Shown here piece after piece: positions 35,992-44,813 of a stretch of DNA of 64,000 nt. Numbering within the stretch: position 1 is the stretch's first letter; each line of letters starts with the position of its first letter. A program made the position numbers and the translations under genes. The notes under the pieces were generated by a model. It ran no database searches. It was not told where the DNA came from and saw only the letters and a list, made by a program, of their open reading frames with translations. The stretch comes from Lewinellaceae bacterium (GTDB lineage Bacteria > Bacteroidota > Bacteroidia > Chitinophagales > Saprospiraceae), in assembly GCA_016713985.1 (NCBI GenBank), contig JADJOD010000004.1, positions 62,001 through 126,000 on the forward strand, given 5' to 3'.

Positions 35992-37497
35992 TCAAGGTTT
36001 AAACACCCGCGCCGCTTCCACGGCTTTTTGCCAGCCGCGGTACAACTTGTCCACCTCGTTCGCCTGCATCACCGGGGTAAACTTCGTTTCTAATTGCCAG
36101 TTAGTCGCAATATCCGCCTCGTCTTTCCAGTACCCGACTGCCAGTCCGGCGAGGTAAGCCGCACCAAGGGCCGTGGTTTCCTGCACGACGGGTCGTTCCA
36201 CGTTCACCCCGAGCATATCGCTCTGAAATTGCATCAGGAAGTTGTTGCGTACCATGCCGCCATCCACTCGAAGTGTTTTAAGTTGAATACCCGAATCTTT
36301 TTCCATGACATCGAGCACGTCTTTGGTTTGATAAGCAACGCTTTCCAGGGTAGCGCGGATCAGGTGTGAACGACTGCTGCCCCGCGTGAGTCCAAAAATG
36401 GCGCCCCGCACTTCCGAATCCCAGTACGGCGTACCCAGTCCGACAAAAGCCGGCACCACGTACACGCCTTCCGAAGAAGCCAGGCTGAGCGCGTGGGATT
36501 CCGTTTCGGCGGCGTCGGTGAATAATTCCACTGTGTCACGCATCCATTTTACTGCACTCCCTGCGACAAAGATGGACCCTTCCAAAGCGTATTGCACTTT
36601 TCCACCCCTGCCCCAGGCGATGGTGGTCAGCAGCCCGTTTTGCGAAGCCACAGCCTGATCTCCCGTATTCATCAGCATAAAACAGCCGGTACCGTAGGTG
36701 TTTTTTGCCATACCCGGCGCAAAACACCCTTGCCCGAACAGGGCAGCCTGTTGATCGCCAGCCATGCCGCTGACCGGAGGGCCATCCACACCGTCTGCGT
36801 AAGGTGGCAGGCTCAGCACGTCCGCCCGGACATGGCCGTATACCGCCGACGAATCCATTACCCGGGGCAACATGGATTTCGGAATATCGAGGGCTGTACA
36901 CAATTCATCGTCCCATTGCAGGTCGCGAATGTTGTAAATCATCGTCCGCGACGCATTGGTATAATCTGTGGCGTGGATACGTTCTTCCGTGAGGTTCCAG
37001 AGCAGCCAGGTATCTATGGTGCCGAACAGCAAGTTGCCCGCAAATGCTTCGGCCTGTGCGCCGGGTACACTTTCGAGTATCCATTTAATCTTGGTGCCGG
37101 AAAAATAAGCGTCGATCAGCAAACCCGTTTTGTAGCGCACTTCGGAGTCCAAACCCCTGGCTTTTAAGGCTTCACAGATGTCTACCGTCTGCCGGCTTTG
37201 CCAAACAATGGCGTTGTAGACCGGTCTTCCGGTGCGTTTGTCCCATACTACCGTGGTTTCGCGCTGGTTGGTAATCCCGATGGCAGCGATGTTACCGGCG
37301 CCGACCTTATCCACGACTTCCCGAACAGTGGTTTTTACCGTTTCCCATATTTCAACCGGGTTGTGCTCCACCCAGCCCGGCTTGGGGAAATACTGGGTAA
37401 TCTCCTGTTGGGCTACGGCAATCGTATTCCCTTGTTTATCAAATACAATGGCACGGGTGGACGTGGTGCCCTGGTCGATGGCGAGGATGTAATTCAT
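35992..37497 (-). CDS. glpK: Glycerol kinase
   Basis: GlpK phosphorylates glycerol to sn-glycerol 3-phosphate. The start at 37497 (MNYILAIDQGTTSTRAIVFD) is chosen; the longer frame would read through a simple heptamer repeat. FGGY-family features are complete: VGAGNIAAIGITNQRETTVV, GMAGDQQAALFGQGCFAPGM, KNTYGTGCFMLMNTG, GGMVRNNFLMQFQSDM and TALGAAYLAGLAVGYWK. The size, 501 residues, is normal. The channel and glycerol-3-phosphate dehydrogenase genes lie further upstream on the same strand (40553-43586), so this region forms a scattered glycerol-use locus. Confidence 0.97.
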   Translation of the reverse strand: MNYILAIDQGTTSTRAIVFDKQGNTIAVAQQEITQYFPKPGWVEHNPVEIWETVKTTVREVVDKVGAGNIAAIGITNQRETTVVWDKRTGRPVYNAIVWQSRQTVDICEALKARGLDSEVRYKTGLLIDAYFSGTKIKWILESVPGAQAEAFAGNLLFGTIDTWLLWNLTEERIHATDYTNASRTMIYNIRDLQWDDELCTALDIPKSMLPRVMDSSAVYGHVRADVLSLPPYADGVDGPPVSGMAGDQQAALFGQGCFAPGMAKNTYGTGCFMLMNTGDQAVASQNGLLTTIAWGRGGKVQYALEGSIFVAGSAVKWMRDTVELFTDAAETESHALSLASSEGVYVVPAFVGLGTPYWDSEVRGAIFGLTRGSSRSHLIRATLESVAYQTKDVLDVMEKDSGIQLKTLRVDGGMVRNNFLMQFQSDMLGVNVERPVVQETTALGAAYLAGLAVGYWKDEADIATNWQLETKFTPVMQANEVDKLYRGWQKAVEAARVFKP

Positions 37498-37501
37498 GCT
37501 G

Positions 37502-37540
37502 GAATGATGAATTATGAATGATGAGTTATGAATGATGAAT
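37502..37540. repeat. Degenerate AATGATGA/AATTATG heptamer repeat
   Basis: Several copies of GAATGATGA- and GAATTATGA-like heptamers lie directly before the glpK start. A purer version is at 58244-58275. They extend the glpK frame artificially upstream. Confidence 0.7.
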
Positions 37541-37627
37541 GGGGCGGTGTGCTGGTGCAATTGCAGGTTTCAGGATTTCAGGAGGGATTCGGGGTTTCTC
37601 CCGTAAATGTCAATCAAAAATTGAATT

Positions 37628-37711
37628 TATGTAGCAAGACGGAAACTTTTTCCATCCGTATGTTTCATGCTCTGCATGTTACGGATAATTGGTGGCGTCA
37701 ATTTTACCCAT
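37628..37711 (-). repeat. Dispersed intergenic repeat, copy C (inverted, divergent)
   Basis: On the minus strand this matches copies A and B: GGGTAAAATTGA, then CGTAACATGCAGAGCATGAA, then GGAAAAAGTTTCC. The first stem is CATGC/GCATG (plus-strand 37666-37678) instead of CATTC/GAATG, a paired change that keeps the hairpin. It sits in the 326-base gene-free stretch between the lipoprotein gene and glpK (37498-37823). Confidence 0.7.
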
Positions 37712-37768
37712 CCAATCTCTTATCTTTATTGACATAAACCGGCGCTATGGAGGTATTAAATTTCAATA

Positions 37769-37802
37769 AAAACGGCCGAAAGGTTGCCCCTTCAGCCGTT
37801 TT
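37769..37802. terminator. Rho-independent terminator after the small lipoprotein gene
   Basis: AAAACGGC at 37769-37776 pairs with GCCGTTTT at 37795-37802. It lies 22 bases beyond the stop of the minus-strand lipoprotein gene and works in either direction. Confidence 0.75.
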
Positions 37803-37823
37803 AAAGTTGTAAGGCCGAAATTG

Positions 37824-38345
37824 TCAATCGTTGATCCGTGTGTGAAAGACTCCGTTTGCAAAAACAATGCTGTCGATAACACTCCAAGTACCTCCCAAAT
37901 CATCAGCCCATAATATCAAATTGAAATTGCCTTTTATCTCCTGCTTTTTTTCATCGTAATAGGTAATTTCGATGTAACTGGTCGAATCAGTATCATTAAT
38001 TTCATAGATGCCGTGCAATTCATCATCATACCCATTGTAGAACTCACCGCCCACCAGGTTGTCATCTGGTGACTGATTTAGGGTTCGTGATAGCTTGTAC
38101 TTTCCTTCCTTTAATGGAACTTTGAAAAAAAGTAAATTTTCCCAAAAACCATCATTTCTTAACGTCTCAATTGTAATGTCTATCTTAGAATTAGAGAAAC
38201 GGTTGTTATTAGCTTTGATATTGCCTTGCCATTCAATGCCATTTTTCAAAGTGTAGATTTCTCCCCAATAATCGCTTTCCTTCTTGCAAGAAAACAGGGA
38301 TAACGAAAACGCGAAAACAATAATAAAAAGGTTTAAATGTGACAT
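37824..38345 (-). CDS. Small lipoprotein of unknown function
   Basis: The 173-residue product has a lipoprotein signal peptide with lipobox LFSC followed by KKES. The mature part is rich in beta-forming residues, with no motif that I recognise (for example NGIEWQGNIKANNNRF and GGEFYNGYDDELHGIYEI). Its base composition is visibly more AT-rich than its neighbours, and its codon use (many AAT, TTT, GAT) differs, which may point to acquisition by transfer. It may be read with the preceding T9SS gene, 14 bases upstream, as one transcript ending at the terminator at 37769. Confidence 0.75.
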   Translation of the reverse strand: MSHLNLFIIVFAFSLSLFSCKKESDYWGEIYTLKNGIEWQGNIKANNNRFSNSKIDITIETLRNDGFWENLLFFKVPLKEGKYKLSRTLNQSPDDNLVGGEFYNGYDDELHGIYEINDTDSTSYIEITYYDEKKQEIKGNFNLILWADDLGGTWSVIDSIVFANGVFHTRIND

Positions 38346-38359
38346 GGTTTTTCGGGCTT

Positions 38360-39338
38360 TTAGTGAGCAATGATTATTTTTTGAACCTCAGTTTTTGCCT
38401 TCGATGTCACCCTGATTAAGTAAGTTCCGGAAGGCAAATTCGTCGTAGTTATGGAGGTTTCGTACATTACATTTGCCTCCACCTTTTGCACCGTTTTATA
38501 AAAAATTGCCCGAAACACCCAAATAATTCAACGGTCAATGGGATTTGTTCATCCGATTTTAACAAAACAGCCAGGTTATCATCAGCAGGGTTGGGGGTTG
38601 CTTGGAATGAAAAACCATTTGCTACGGCTTCCTGGCTTCTATACAGGCAGTCGTCGTCGTCAGGTATAATTTCCACGGAGAAATAAGCATACGCCACTTG
38701 CTGAAGGGCAGAAGTGACCGTGAGCCTTATAAATACAGCGTCGCCCGGTTGTTTGCCGGAAAGATCGAGCGTTAACACGTCCGTGGTGCTCAAAACCGGA
38801 CTGTAGGTATAGCCGTTGATGGCAGTTTGCCAGGCATAAGTGTAATTACCCGGGCCGCCGCCAATCGAACGCAGAGAATAATTATCCGCCTCGAACGAGA
38901 AATATCCAAGCAACTCGCCATCCTGATATACGAAGGAAGCATAGCCACGCCCCCAATGATTGGATGCGATGGCGGTTTCGCCATACCAGGCCATGTTGTT
39001 GCTTGGATCTGCTTCTACAAACTTTGCTTTATAGGAGCGGATGGTGTCGTTGCCCGGTACCCTGATTTCGAGATAACGGTCGTAAATCTGTTGGGTAAAA
39101 CTTTCCATTTCTACAATCCAGATACTTTCGGTAAATGTTCCAAGTTCGGATTTTTCATACAAGACGGTCTGGCTGCCATTGAGGTCATTTTTAGTCAGCC
39201 CCGAAACCTGAAAAGGGTAGATTGAGCACATAATTCGCTCAAAAACAGCAGATTAAGCATTCCGACGAGTAGAGATGCGCTCAGAGCATTATTAAAATGC
39301 GAGGTGAGCAACGGGGGGCAGTAACGTGTTTTTTTCAT
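38360..39338 (-). CDS. Secreted protein with T9SS type A sorting domain (two frameshifts)
   Basis: A signal peptide frame starts at 39338 (MKKTRYCPPLL, ending near LCAQ) and is one base out of frame with the body. Adding one T to the run at 39211-39214 (A on the plus strand) links it to FQVSGLTKNDLNGS. The body has NPADDNLAVLLKSDEQIPL, the beginning of a type A sorting domain. A second missing base in the run at 38500-38505 restores its end: KTVQKVEANVMYETS, then NLPSGTYLIRV and a final EVQKIIIAH. The restored protein has about 326 residues. The central region is unrecognised. As deposited the gene would not give a secreted protein. Confidence 0.8.
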
Positions 39339-39476
39339 AAAAAGAAGATTTAAATTGATAAAAAACAAAGCGAAGAACTAAGATAGTACGTAATTATTCA
39401 AAGGCTCAAACTTTAACGTTTTCAGGTTCAGCCCGACAAGTTTTGTTTATTCATTAATCCTTTCATCTGGCTTCTG

Positions 39477-40427
39477 CTATGTGTCCGGGCCTAACAATTT
39501 AAATAAGTATTCTAAGCCTACCCCGCTAATCAGCAACCGTTCTTTCCGGTTTCCGGTCAATTGTTGCGTCCAATCCGTAAAACCGCCGTCAGCAATTTCA
39601 ATCTCCTGGCCCTGCGGACCGGGGATAAGGATTTTAAATTGTAATTGCCGGTAGTATTCCTGCTCGTTTTGTTGGGATTCGATCACTTCAATCGGCCAAT
39701 CCGGCTCGGCTGCGCGCAAAAAAAACAATACAGTTTGAAACAGTTGGTCGCCGCCGTCGGCCGGGGCAAGCGATTTCAGGTGGATTTTCACCGGTTTTAT
39801 TTGCAGGTGCTCCTCCAAACAGGTTTTGTAAAAACGAATATGCCGCAACAGGTTTTCTTTTTCAAAATGGAAACTGCCCGTATCGCGCCCCGCAGAGCTC
39901 AGGCCCAGAATACTGAAATGGGCGCTGAAGCCGGGCACGTCGGGGATCTCCTGTGCACGCACGTGCCTGTGTGCGACGCTGAAATGAAGCACCTGTGCCG
40001 GAAAACTATTGTCCATTCGTCGAACCGCGCTTTCGAGGGCCAGTACGTTGGTGGCATCGGCTACAACTTCGGCGCCGCGCAAGGCAGATAAAACCTTGTT
40101 CTGGTGGACCGCGCCGATGGCCGAGCAGGAGCCCAATGGGGCCACGGGCGACAGTTCCAGCGGCTCAAAACCGGCCGTACGGGCATCTTTGAGCCATTTC
40201 AGGGAAAATTCCGCAAATGCGAGCGGGTCAATGGCCGCAGGATGTACGAAGCGATTTTGACGATAAACGTGCAACAGTCCGGATGGTGTAATTTGTTGCG
40301 TTTTCCGGTGAAAAACCTCCAGAAGCAGGGAATTCAGGTCCGAACCGGAAAGTTGTGCGGCAAGCAGGTCCGCGATTCCGGGCGTACCCGTTTTGGAGGC
40401 GAGGCGGTTGAGGATGTTTTTGTTCAT
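39477..40427 (-). CDS. Conserved-looking protein of unknown function, possible class II aaRS-like fold
   Basis: The start at 40427 (MNKNILNRLASKTGTPG) is preferred to one 23 codons upstream. The 316-residue protein has no signal peptide. The segment LSPVAPLGSCSAIGAVHQNKVLSALRG, followed by ADATNVLALESA, and the end LLISGVGLEYLFKLLG recall HisS/HisZ-type catalytic domains (class II aminoacyl-tRNA synthetase fold), but I cannot match the standard motifs and I would not assign an activity. It lies 125 bases downstream of the MIP channel gene on the same strand. Confidence 0.6.
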   Translation of the reverse strand: MNKNILNRLASKTGTPGIADLLAAQLSGSDLNSLLLEVFHRKTQQITPSGLLHVYRQNRFVHPAAIDPLAFAEFSLKWLKDARTAGFEPLELSPVAPLGSCSAIGAVHQNKVLSALRGAEVVADATNVLALESAVRRMDNSFPAQVLHFSVAHRHVRAQEIPDVPGFSAHFSILGLSSAGRDTGSFHFEKENLLRHIRFYKTCLEEHLQIKPVKIHLKSLAPADGGDQLFQTVLFFLRAAEPDWPIEVIESQQNEQEYYRQLQFKILIPGPQGQEIEIADGGFTDWTQQLTGNRKERLLISGVGLEYLFKLLGPDT

Positions 40428-40552
40428 AGTCAGGCGATTCCGTAGAAGAGAACCTGAAGCGGTGACAAGAAATACGCCGGAAGTCTGTTCCGGCAAGTAT
40501 ATAGGGCGAAACAGACTTCCGCCCTACTTGCGACAATTTGAAATGCACCCTT

Positions 40553-41302
40553 TTACCCGCCCAATAAATCCCGATAGGCGATGGCGCCGCAAATGCCGCC
40601 CAACACCGGCGCGAGTACCGGCACCCACGCATATGCCCAATCCGATCCTCCTTTGCCGGGAATCGGCAGGATAGCGTGTGCAATACGCGGCCCCAGATCG
40701 CGGGCCGGATTGATGGCGTAGCCCGTGGTGCCACCCAGCGAATGGCCGATGGCAAGCACGAGTGCACCCACGGCGAGTGGGTTTAGGCCTTCGGCAAAAC
40801 GGTTGGCGCCAAGTGCGGAAAGGCCGAACAACAGGACAAAAGTGCCCAGAAATTCGCTGAATAAATTGCCCGGCGTGTGAGGAATGGCCGGCGCCGTGCA
40901 AAAAACGGCGAGTTTGGCAGCCGGATCAGGGGTGCGCTCCCAATGCGGCAGGTAATGCAGCCACACTAATACGGCGCCGAGTATGGCGCCCAGCATTTGT
41001 GCGGTGATGTACATGGGGACATTGGTCCAGTCGAACTGACCAGTCGACGCCAGCGCCAGGGTTACCGCCGGGTTGAGGTGCGCGCCGCTGATGCGGCCCA
41101 CGGCATACACGGCAAAAGTAACGGCGAGCGCCCAGCCGATCGTAATGACCAACCAGCCGGAATTTTCATTTTTTGTTCCTTTTAAAACGACGCCGGCCAC
41201 AACGCCGTCGCCCAGCAGGATCAGAAGTGCGGTTCCAAAGAATTCGGCGATAAAGTTGTTCATTGCAGCGATTCCAAGGAATTCGGCGAGGAAGTTGTTC
41301 AT
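40553..41302 (-). CDS. glpF: MIP family aquaglyceroporin (glycerol facilitator)
   Basis: Six membrane helices and the two pore motifs SGAHLNPAVT (NPA at about 77-79) and GYAINPARDLGPR (around 205) define a MIP channel. The Asp after the second NPAR is the residue that distinguishes glycerol facilitators from water-only aquaporins, and glpK and glpD nearby support glycerol uptake. The N-terminus is duplicated: MNNFLAEFLGIAA is followed by MNNFIAEFFGTAL, so the start may be either 41302 or 41263, and the second start gives the normal family N-terminus. The protein acts in the inner membrane. Confidence 0.93.
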   Translation of the reverse strand: MNNFLAEFLGIAAMNNFIAEFFGTALLILLGDGVVAGVVLKGTKNENSGWLVITIGWALAVTFAVYAVGRISGAHLNPAVTLALASTGQFDWTNVPMYITAQMLGAILGAVLVWLHYLPHWERTPDPAAKLAVFCTAPAIPHTPGNLFSEFLGTFVLLFGLSALGANRFAEGLNPLAVGALVLAIGHSLGGTTGYAINPARDLGPRIAHAILPIPGKGGSDWAYAWVPVLAPVLGGICGAIAYRDLLGG

Positions 41303-41421
41303 TTCATTTGATTTTGACGTACAATATTAACGGTTACCACGGCGACACGACGGGTAAAACGCCTGATACCAATCCTTTGCGTGTGCCTCGTTGTGTCGTC
41401 GTGGTTAAGAAATCGCCCCTT

Positions 41422-41823
41422 TTACATCCACTTGACCGCGAAATGATTGAACTGGTCTTTCATTTCGCGGTATAATTCGCGGAAACGTTCGAAATCATCG
41501 CGTATAGCCGCATGATCGGTGAAATGTACGTGATCGACGGCAATCGGGTGATCTTTGGCGTAATTGGCGAGAAACTGTTCGTGTTTTTTGATCCGGTGTT
41601 TAAGGTCGCTGATGTGGTCTCTTTGCAGATCGAAGCGGTTTTGAAACGATTCGACGCCGGCCTCCACTTCATTGTGGGTATTTTTGGAAACGATCTCGCC
41701 GAGGCGTTCCTGGAAAATGATCAGTTCTTCTTTGTAAAAATTCAGTTCGTTGCGCCACAGCCGGTGTTCGTAGTGAAGGTCGGCGATGTATGCAAAATTT
41801 TTGTCAGCGGTATGAGTTGCCAT
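41422..41823 (-). CDS. Small coiled-coil protein of unknown function
   Basis: The ATG at 41823 gives a 133-residue protein that is helical throughout, with many charged residues and histidines (ADLHYEHRLWRNELNFYKEE, DHISDLKHRIKKHEQFL, HVHFTDHAAIRDDFERFREL). The frame upstream of that start is antisense-like. There is no signal peptide or recognised domain. It lies between glpD and the glycerol channel on the same strand and may belong to their transcript, but nothing shows that it acts on glycerol. Confidence 0.75.
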   Translation of the reverse strand: MATHTADKNFAYIADLHYEHRLWRNELNFYKEELIIFQERLGEIVSKNTHNEVEAGVESFQNRFDLQRDHISDLKHRIKKHEQFLANYAKDHPIAVDHVHFTDHAAIRDDFERFRELYREMKDQFNHFAVKWM

Positions 41824-41933
41824 ATAATATTGATTTTTAAGTGAATATAAAATTTCATCAGCAATGATCGGGTTTTCGGGCAATTGCAGGAAAAGACAAA
41901 AATCATGATCGGTCCTGATTTCAATTCTCCTGT

Positions 41934-43586
41934 TCAATGCCGGCCGGCCGACGCCTTGAAATGATCCAAAAGTGCGCGGTATGCCGTCAGTTCTTTTTGT
42001 TTTTCTGCTTCCGTCCAGCCCAGTTCCCTGCCCATAAAACCGGCGACAACCGGAGCGGCTTTTCCTGCCGCCTGCCAATCGGTGATCTCCAGCCGCATCC
42101 GCCTGGCCATCATGTCGCGCAGGGTACACGCCATTTCTTCCCGAACCGAATATACAATCTCCGCGCGTAAAAATGGATAACCCGGTAAAATACGTTCCGA
42201 CAGTTCCGGTTGTGTTTTTGCCAATGCCGCCACCCTCAGGGCCCGTGTCCCGTATTTCAGCGCCAAATGTTGGGAAATATCCGCTTCCAATCCGAAGTCC
42301 CGTTCAATTTTTTTCCAAAAATCTGCTTCGTATGCCTCTGCGCCGGGCAAAAGATGTGATTCCGTGCGGCAGACCGTCGGTACGCCGAGCAGGGTGCAAA
42401 CCCGGTCGACCGCATCTTTGGCCATCAGCCGGTACGTGGTCCATTTGCCGCCGAGCAGACTGAGTAAATTGGAGGCGGGGTCGTGTTCCACCTCGTGGTC
42501 GCGCAAAAGGGATTTGGTATGTCGTTTGGAAGCGGTGATCAGGGGGCGCAGGCCGCCAAAGCCGGCCCGGATTTGCGCCGGATCAAGCGGCGTGTGCACA
42601 TACGGTTGCAAGGTATTGAGCAAAAATTCGGCTTCGCCCGCTTCCAGCACCGGTTCTGCTTCATCTGCCGGGCAATCGGTATCCGTGGTGCCGAGCAGCA
42701 GCGCATTTTCAAACGGGATGGCAAAAATGATGCGGCCGTCTTTGGTTTTGGGAATCAACAAAGCATCCCTGCTGCCCAGAATCGGCCAGGGCAACACAAG
42801 ATGTACCCCTTTGGAGGGCCGGATGCGGGGTTCCAGTGTGGAATTCGCCCGGTTTCGCAGGTGGTCGGCAAAAGGGCCCGTACAATTCAGAAAAATACGG
42901 GCGTTAACCCGCAGTTTTTTTTGTTGTGATTTATCCGTACGAAGCAGATCGCGGCAAATGGCTGTTTGAATAATTCCGCTTTTATCTTTCTCAAAATCAA
43001 TTACTTCCGTGTGATTTACTACAACAGCGCCGGCTTCTGCAGCGCTTTGTATCAGGGCCAGGCAATACCGCGCGTCGTCGATCTGTCCATCGTGGTACAA
43101 CACCGCGCTGTGGATATGCCGCGACAACCCGGGCGCCCGTTGCAACGTTTCGTTTTTTGACAACCAGCGGCTTCGCGGCAATACGTCTCTGCCGGAAGCA
43201 AACCAGTCGTACAAGGCCAGGCCGATCGAGTAATAAAGACCTTCCCACCAGCTAAAAACCGGGGTGATCAGCGCCAGGGGCTGAGCCAGGTGGGGGGCGT
43301 TTTTTAACAGGATATGCCGTTCTTCGAGGCCGTGCCGCACCTGCCGCAGTTGGGCCAGGTCGAGATTTTTAAAAGCCTGTTCTAAGTAACGCACACCGCC
43401 GTGGATGAGTTTGGTGCTCCGGGAGGATGTTTCTGCGGCAAAATCCGTTTTTTCGATGAGGGCAACCTTCAATCCGCGTAAAGCCGCGTCAAGTGCACAA
43501 CCCGCGCCCGAGGCCCCACCTCCAATGATACACAGATCGAAGGATTCGTCCCGGAGTTTTTGAAGGTGATTGGCCCGATTCATCAT
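41934..43586 (-). CDS. glpD: Aerobic glycerol-3-phosphate dehydrogenase (FAD-dependent)
   Basis: GlpD oxidises glycerol 3-phosphate to dihydroxyacetone phosphate and passes electrons to the quinone pool. The FAD fold is at the N-terminus (DLCIIGGGASGAGCALDAAL, then DFAAETSSRSTKLIHGGVRY), followed by PSKGVHLVLPW, GTTDTDCPADEAEP and GGKWTTYRLMAKDAVD. The C-terminal helical cap of the family is present (VREEMACTLRDMMARRMRLE). At 550 residues it is of normal length. It is 6 bases downstream of galE, so the two are cotranscribed. Together with glpF and glpK it completes the glycerol route. Confidence 0.96.
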   Translation of the reverse strand: MMNRANHLQKLRDESFDLCIIGGGASGAGCALDAALRGLKVALIEKTDFAAETSSRSTKLIHGGVRYLEQAFKNLDLAQLRQVRHGLEERHILLKNAPHLAQPLALITPVFSWWEGLYYSIGLALYDWFASGRDVLPRSRWLSKNETLQRAPGLSRHIHSAVLYHDGQIDDARYCLALIQSAAEAGAVVVNHTEVIDFEKDKSGIIQTAICRDLLRTDKSQQKKLRVNARIFLNCTGPFADHLRNRANSTLEPRIRPSKGVHLVLPWPILGSRDALLIPKTKDGRIIFAIPFENALLLGTTDTDCPADEAEPVLEAGEAEFLLNTLQPYVHTPLDPAQIRAGFGGLRPLITASKRHTKSLLRDHEVEHDPASNLLSLLGGKWTTYRLMAKDAVDRVCTLLGVPTVCRTESHLLPGAEAYEADFWKKIERDFGLEADISQHLALKYGTRALRVAALAKTQPELSERILPGYPFLRAEIVYSVREEMACTLRDMMARRMRLEITDWQAAGKAAPVVAGFMGRELGWTEAEKQKELTAYRALLDHFKASAGRH

Positions 43587-43592
43587 GTTCAG

Positions 43593-44612
43593 TTATAACC
43601 GGTTCGATAAACGTTGCTGCCAGCGCCAGGAATCGGTCAAACCCTCGCGCATGGAGCGCCTGGCCCGCCAGCCGAGGTGTTGCTCTATTTTGGAAGCGTC
43701 GGCATAAACAGCGGCGGCGTCTCCCAATCGCCTTTCACCCAGGCGGCAATTCAGCGTTACGCCGCTCACTTCTTCAAAGGTGCGGATAATCTCCAGAACG
43801 CTGTTTGCCCGCCCCGTTCCCACGTTAAAAACGTCGTAAAACGTACCGGAAGACTTGTTTAAAAGGAATTTCAGGGCCTCCACATGGGCTTCGGCCAGGT
43901 CCATAATGTGTATATAGTCGCGCAGGCAGGTGCCGTCGGGTGTATCATAATTGTTGCCGTAAATAGTCAGCAAAGGGCGTAAACCCGCAGCGGTTTGTGC
44001 AATAAAGGGCACCAGGTTGTTCGGCACACCACGCGGCAATTCGCCGATGAGCGCCGAAGGGAGCGCGCCGACCGGGTTGAAATACCGCAGCGAGATCGCT
44101 TTGATGGATTTTCCGGCGGCGGCAGTATCCCGCAAGATTTCCTCGCCGATTTGTTTGGTGTTGCCGTATACCGACATCGAAGGGGGCAAAAAGGCATCTT
44201 CTTTTACCGGCAGCTCGTCCGGCTGGCCATATACCGTCGCGGAGGAGGAAAAAATCAGGTTCGGCACACCACATTCCAGCATCGTTTGCAGGAGCGCCAG
44301 CAGAGAGCCAAGATTATTCCGGTAATATTTCAGTGGCTCTTCCATGGATTCTCCGACGGCCTTGAAGGCCGCAAAGTGGATGGCTCCCCCGATGGCGTGT
44401 TCTTTCAGAATACGGCGCATGACGTCCGCGTTGTTGCAGTTTTCGGCATAACAAATTGGTTTATAGCCGAGTATCTGTTCCAATCCTTCCAGAACACCTT
44501 TGTCCGAATTGGAAAAATCATCAACAATCACAGGTATAAAACCTGCCTCGGAAAGCGCCACCACGGTGTGCGAACCTATATATCCGGCGCCGCCGGTAAC
44601 GAGTATATTCAC
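43593..44612 (-). CDS. galE: UDP-glucose 4-epimerase
   Basis: GalE interconverts UDP-glucose and UDP-galactose with bound NAD. The 339-residue short-chain-dehydrogenase-type protein begins with ILVTGGAGYIGSHTVVALSE. It has the catalytic Ser-Tyr-Lys set in FSSSATVYGQP and SVYGNTKQIGEEI, and family motifs LRYFNPVGALPSALIGE and GTCLRDYIHIMDLAEAHV. It may supply activated galactose for cell-surface glycans. It is the first gene of a minus-strand run into glpD. Confidence 0.96.
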   Translation of the reverse strand: MNILVTGGAGYIGSHTVVALSEAGFIPVIVDDFSNSDKGVLEGLEQILGYKPICYAENCNNADVMRRILKEHAIGGAIHFAAFKAVGESMEEPLKYYRNNLGSLLALLQTMLECGVPNLIFSSSATVYGQPDELPVKEDAFLPPSMSVYGNTKQIGEEILRDTAAAGKSIKAISLRYFNPVGALPSALIGELPRGVPNNLVPFIAQTAAGLRPLLTIYGNNYDTPDGTCLRDYIHIMDLAEAHVEALKFLLNKSSGTFYDVFNVGTGRANSVLEIIRTFEEVSGVTLNCRLGERRLGDAAAVYADASKIEQHLGWRARRSMREGLTDSWRWQQRLSNRL

Positions 44613-44793
44613 AATACAAATCCTGTTTGTTTGACCATCCTGACTCAGCCCTTTTCAAAATCCATGCTAAAACGAAGCGCGGATGGCGAACGTCTGTTTG
44701 TGTACGGGTTATTTTATTATCCGGGTGATTAAGCGGCCGGTAAAATCGAAGATTGCAAAGAACGCAAAGTGCAGGTTATTTCAGTCAAATAGT

Positions 44794-44801
44794 TACTTTT
44801 G
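44794..44801 (+). promoter_or_regulatory. Bacteroidota-type -7 box TACTTTTG before the fucosidase gene
   Basis: TACTTTTG fits TAnnTTTG but lies only 13 bases before the preferred ATG, so a leader would be very short. No clear -33 element was seen. Confidence 0.4.
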
Positions 44802-44813
44802 AAAAAAAATAAC

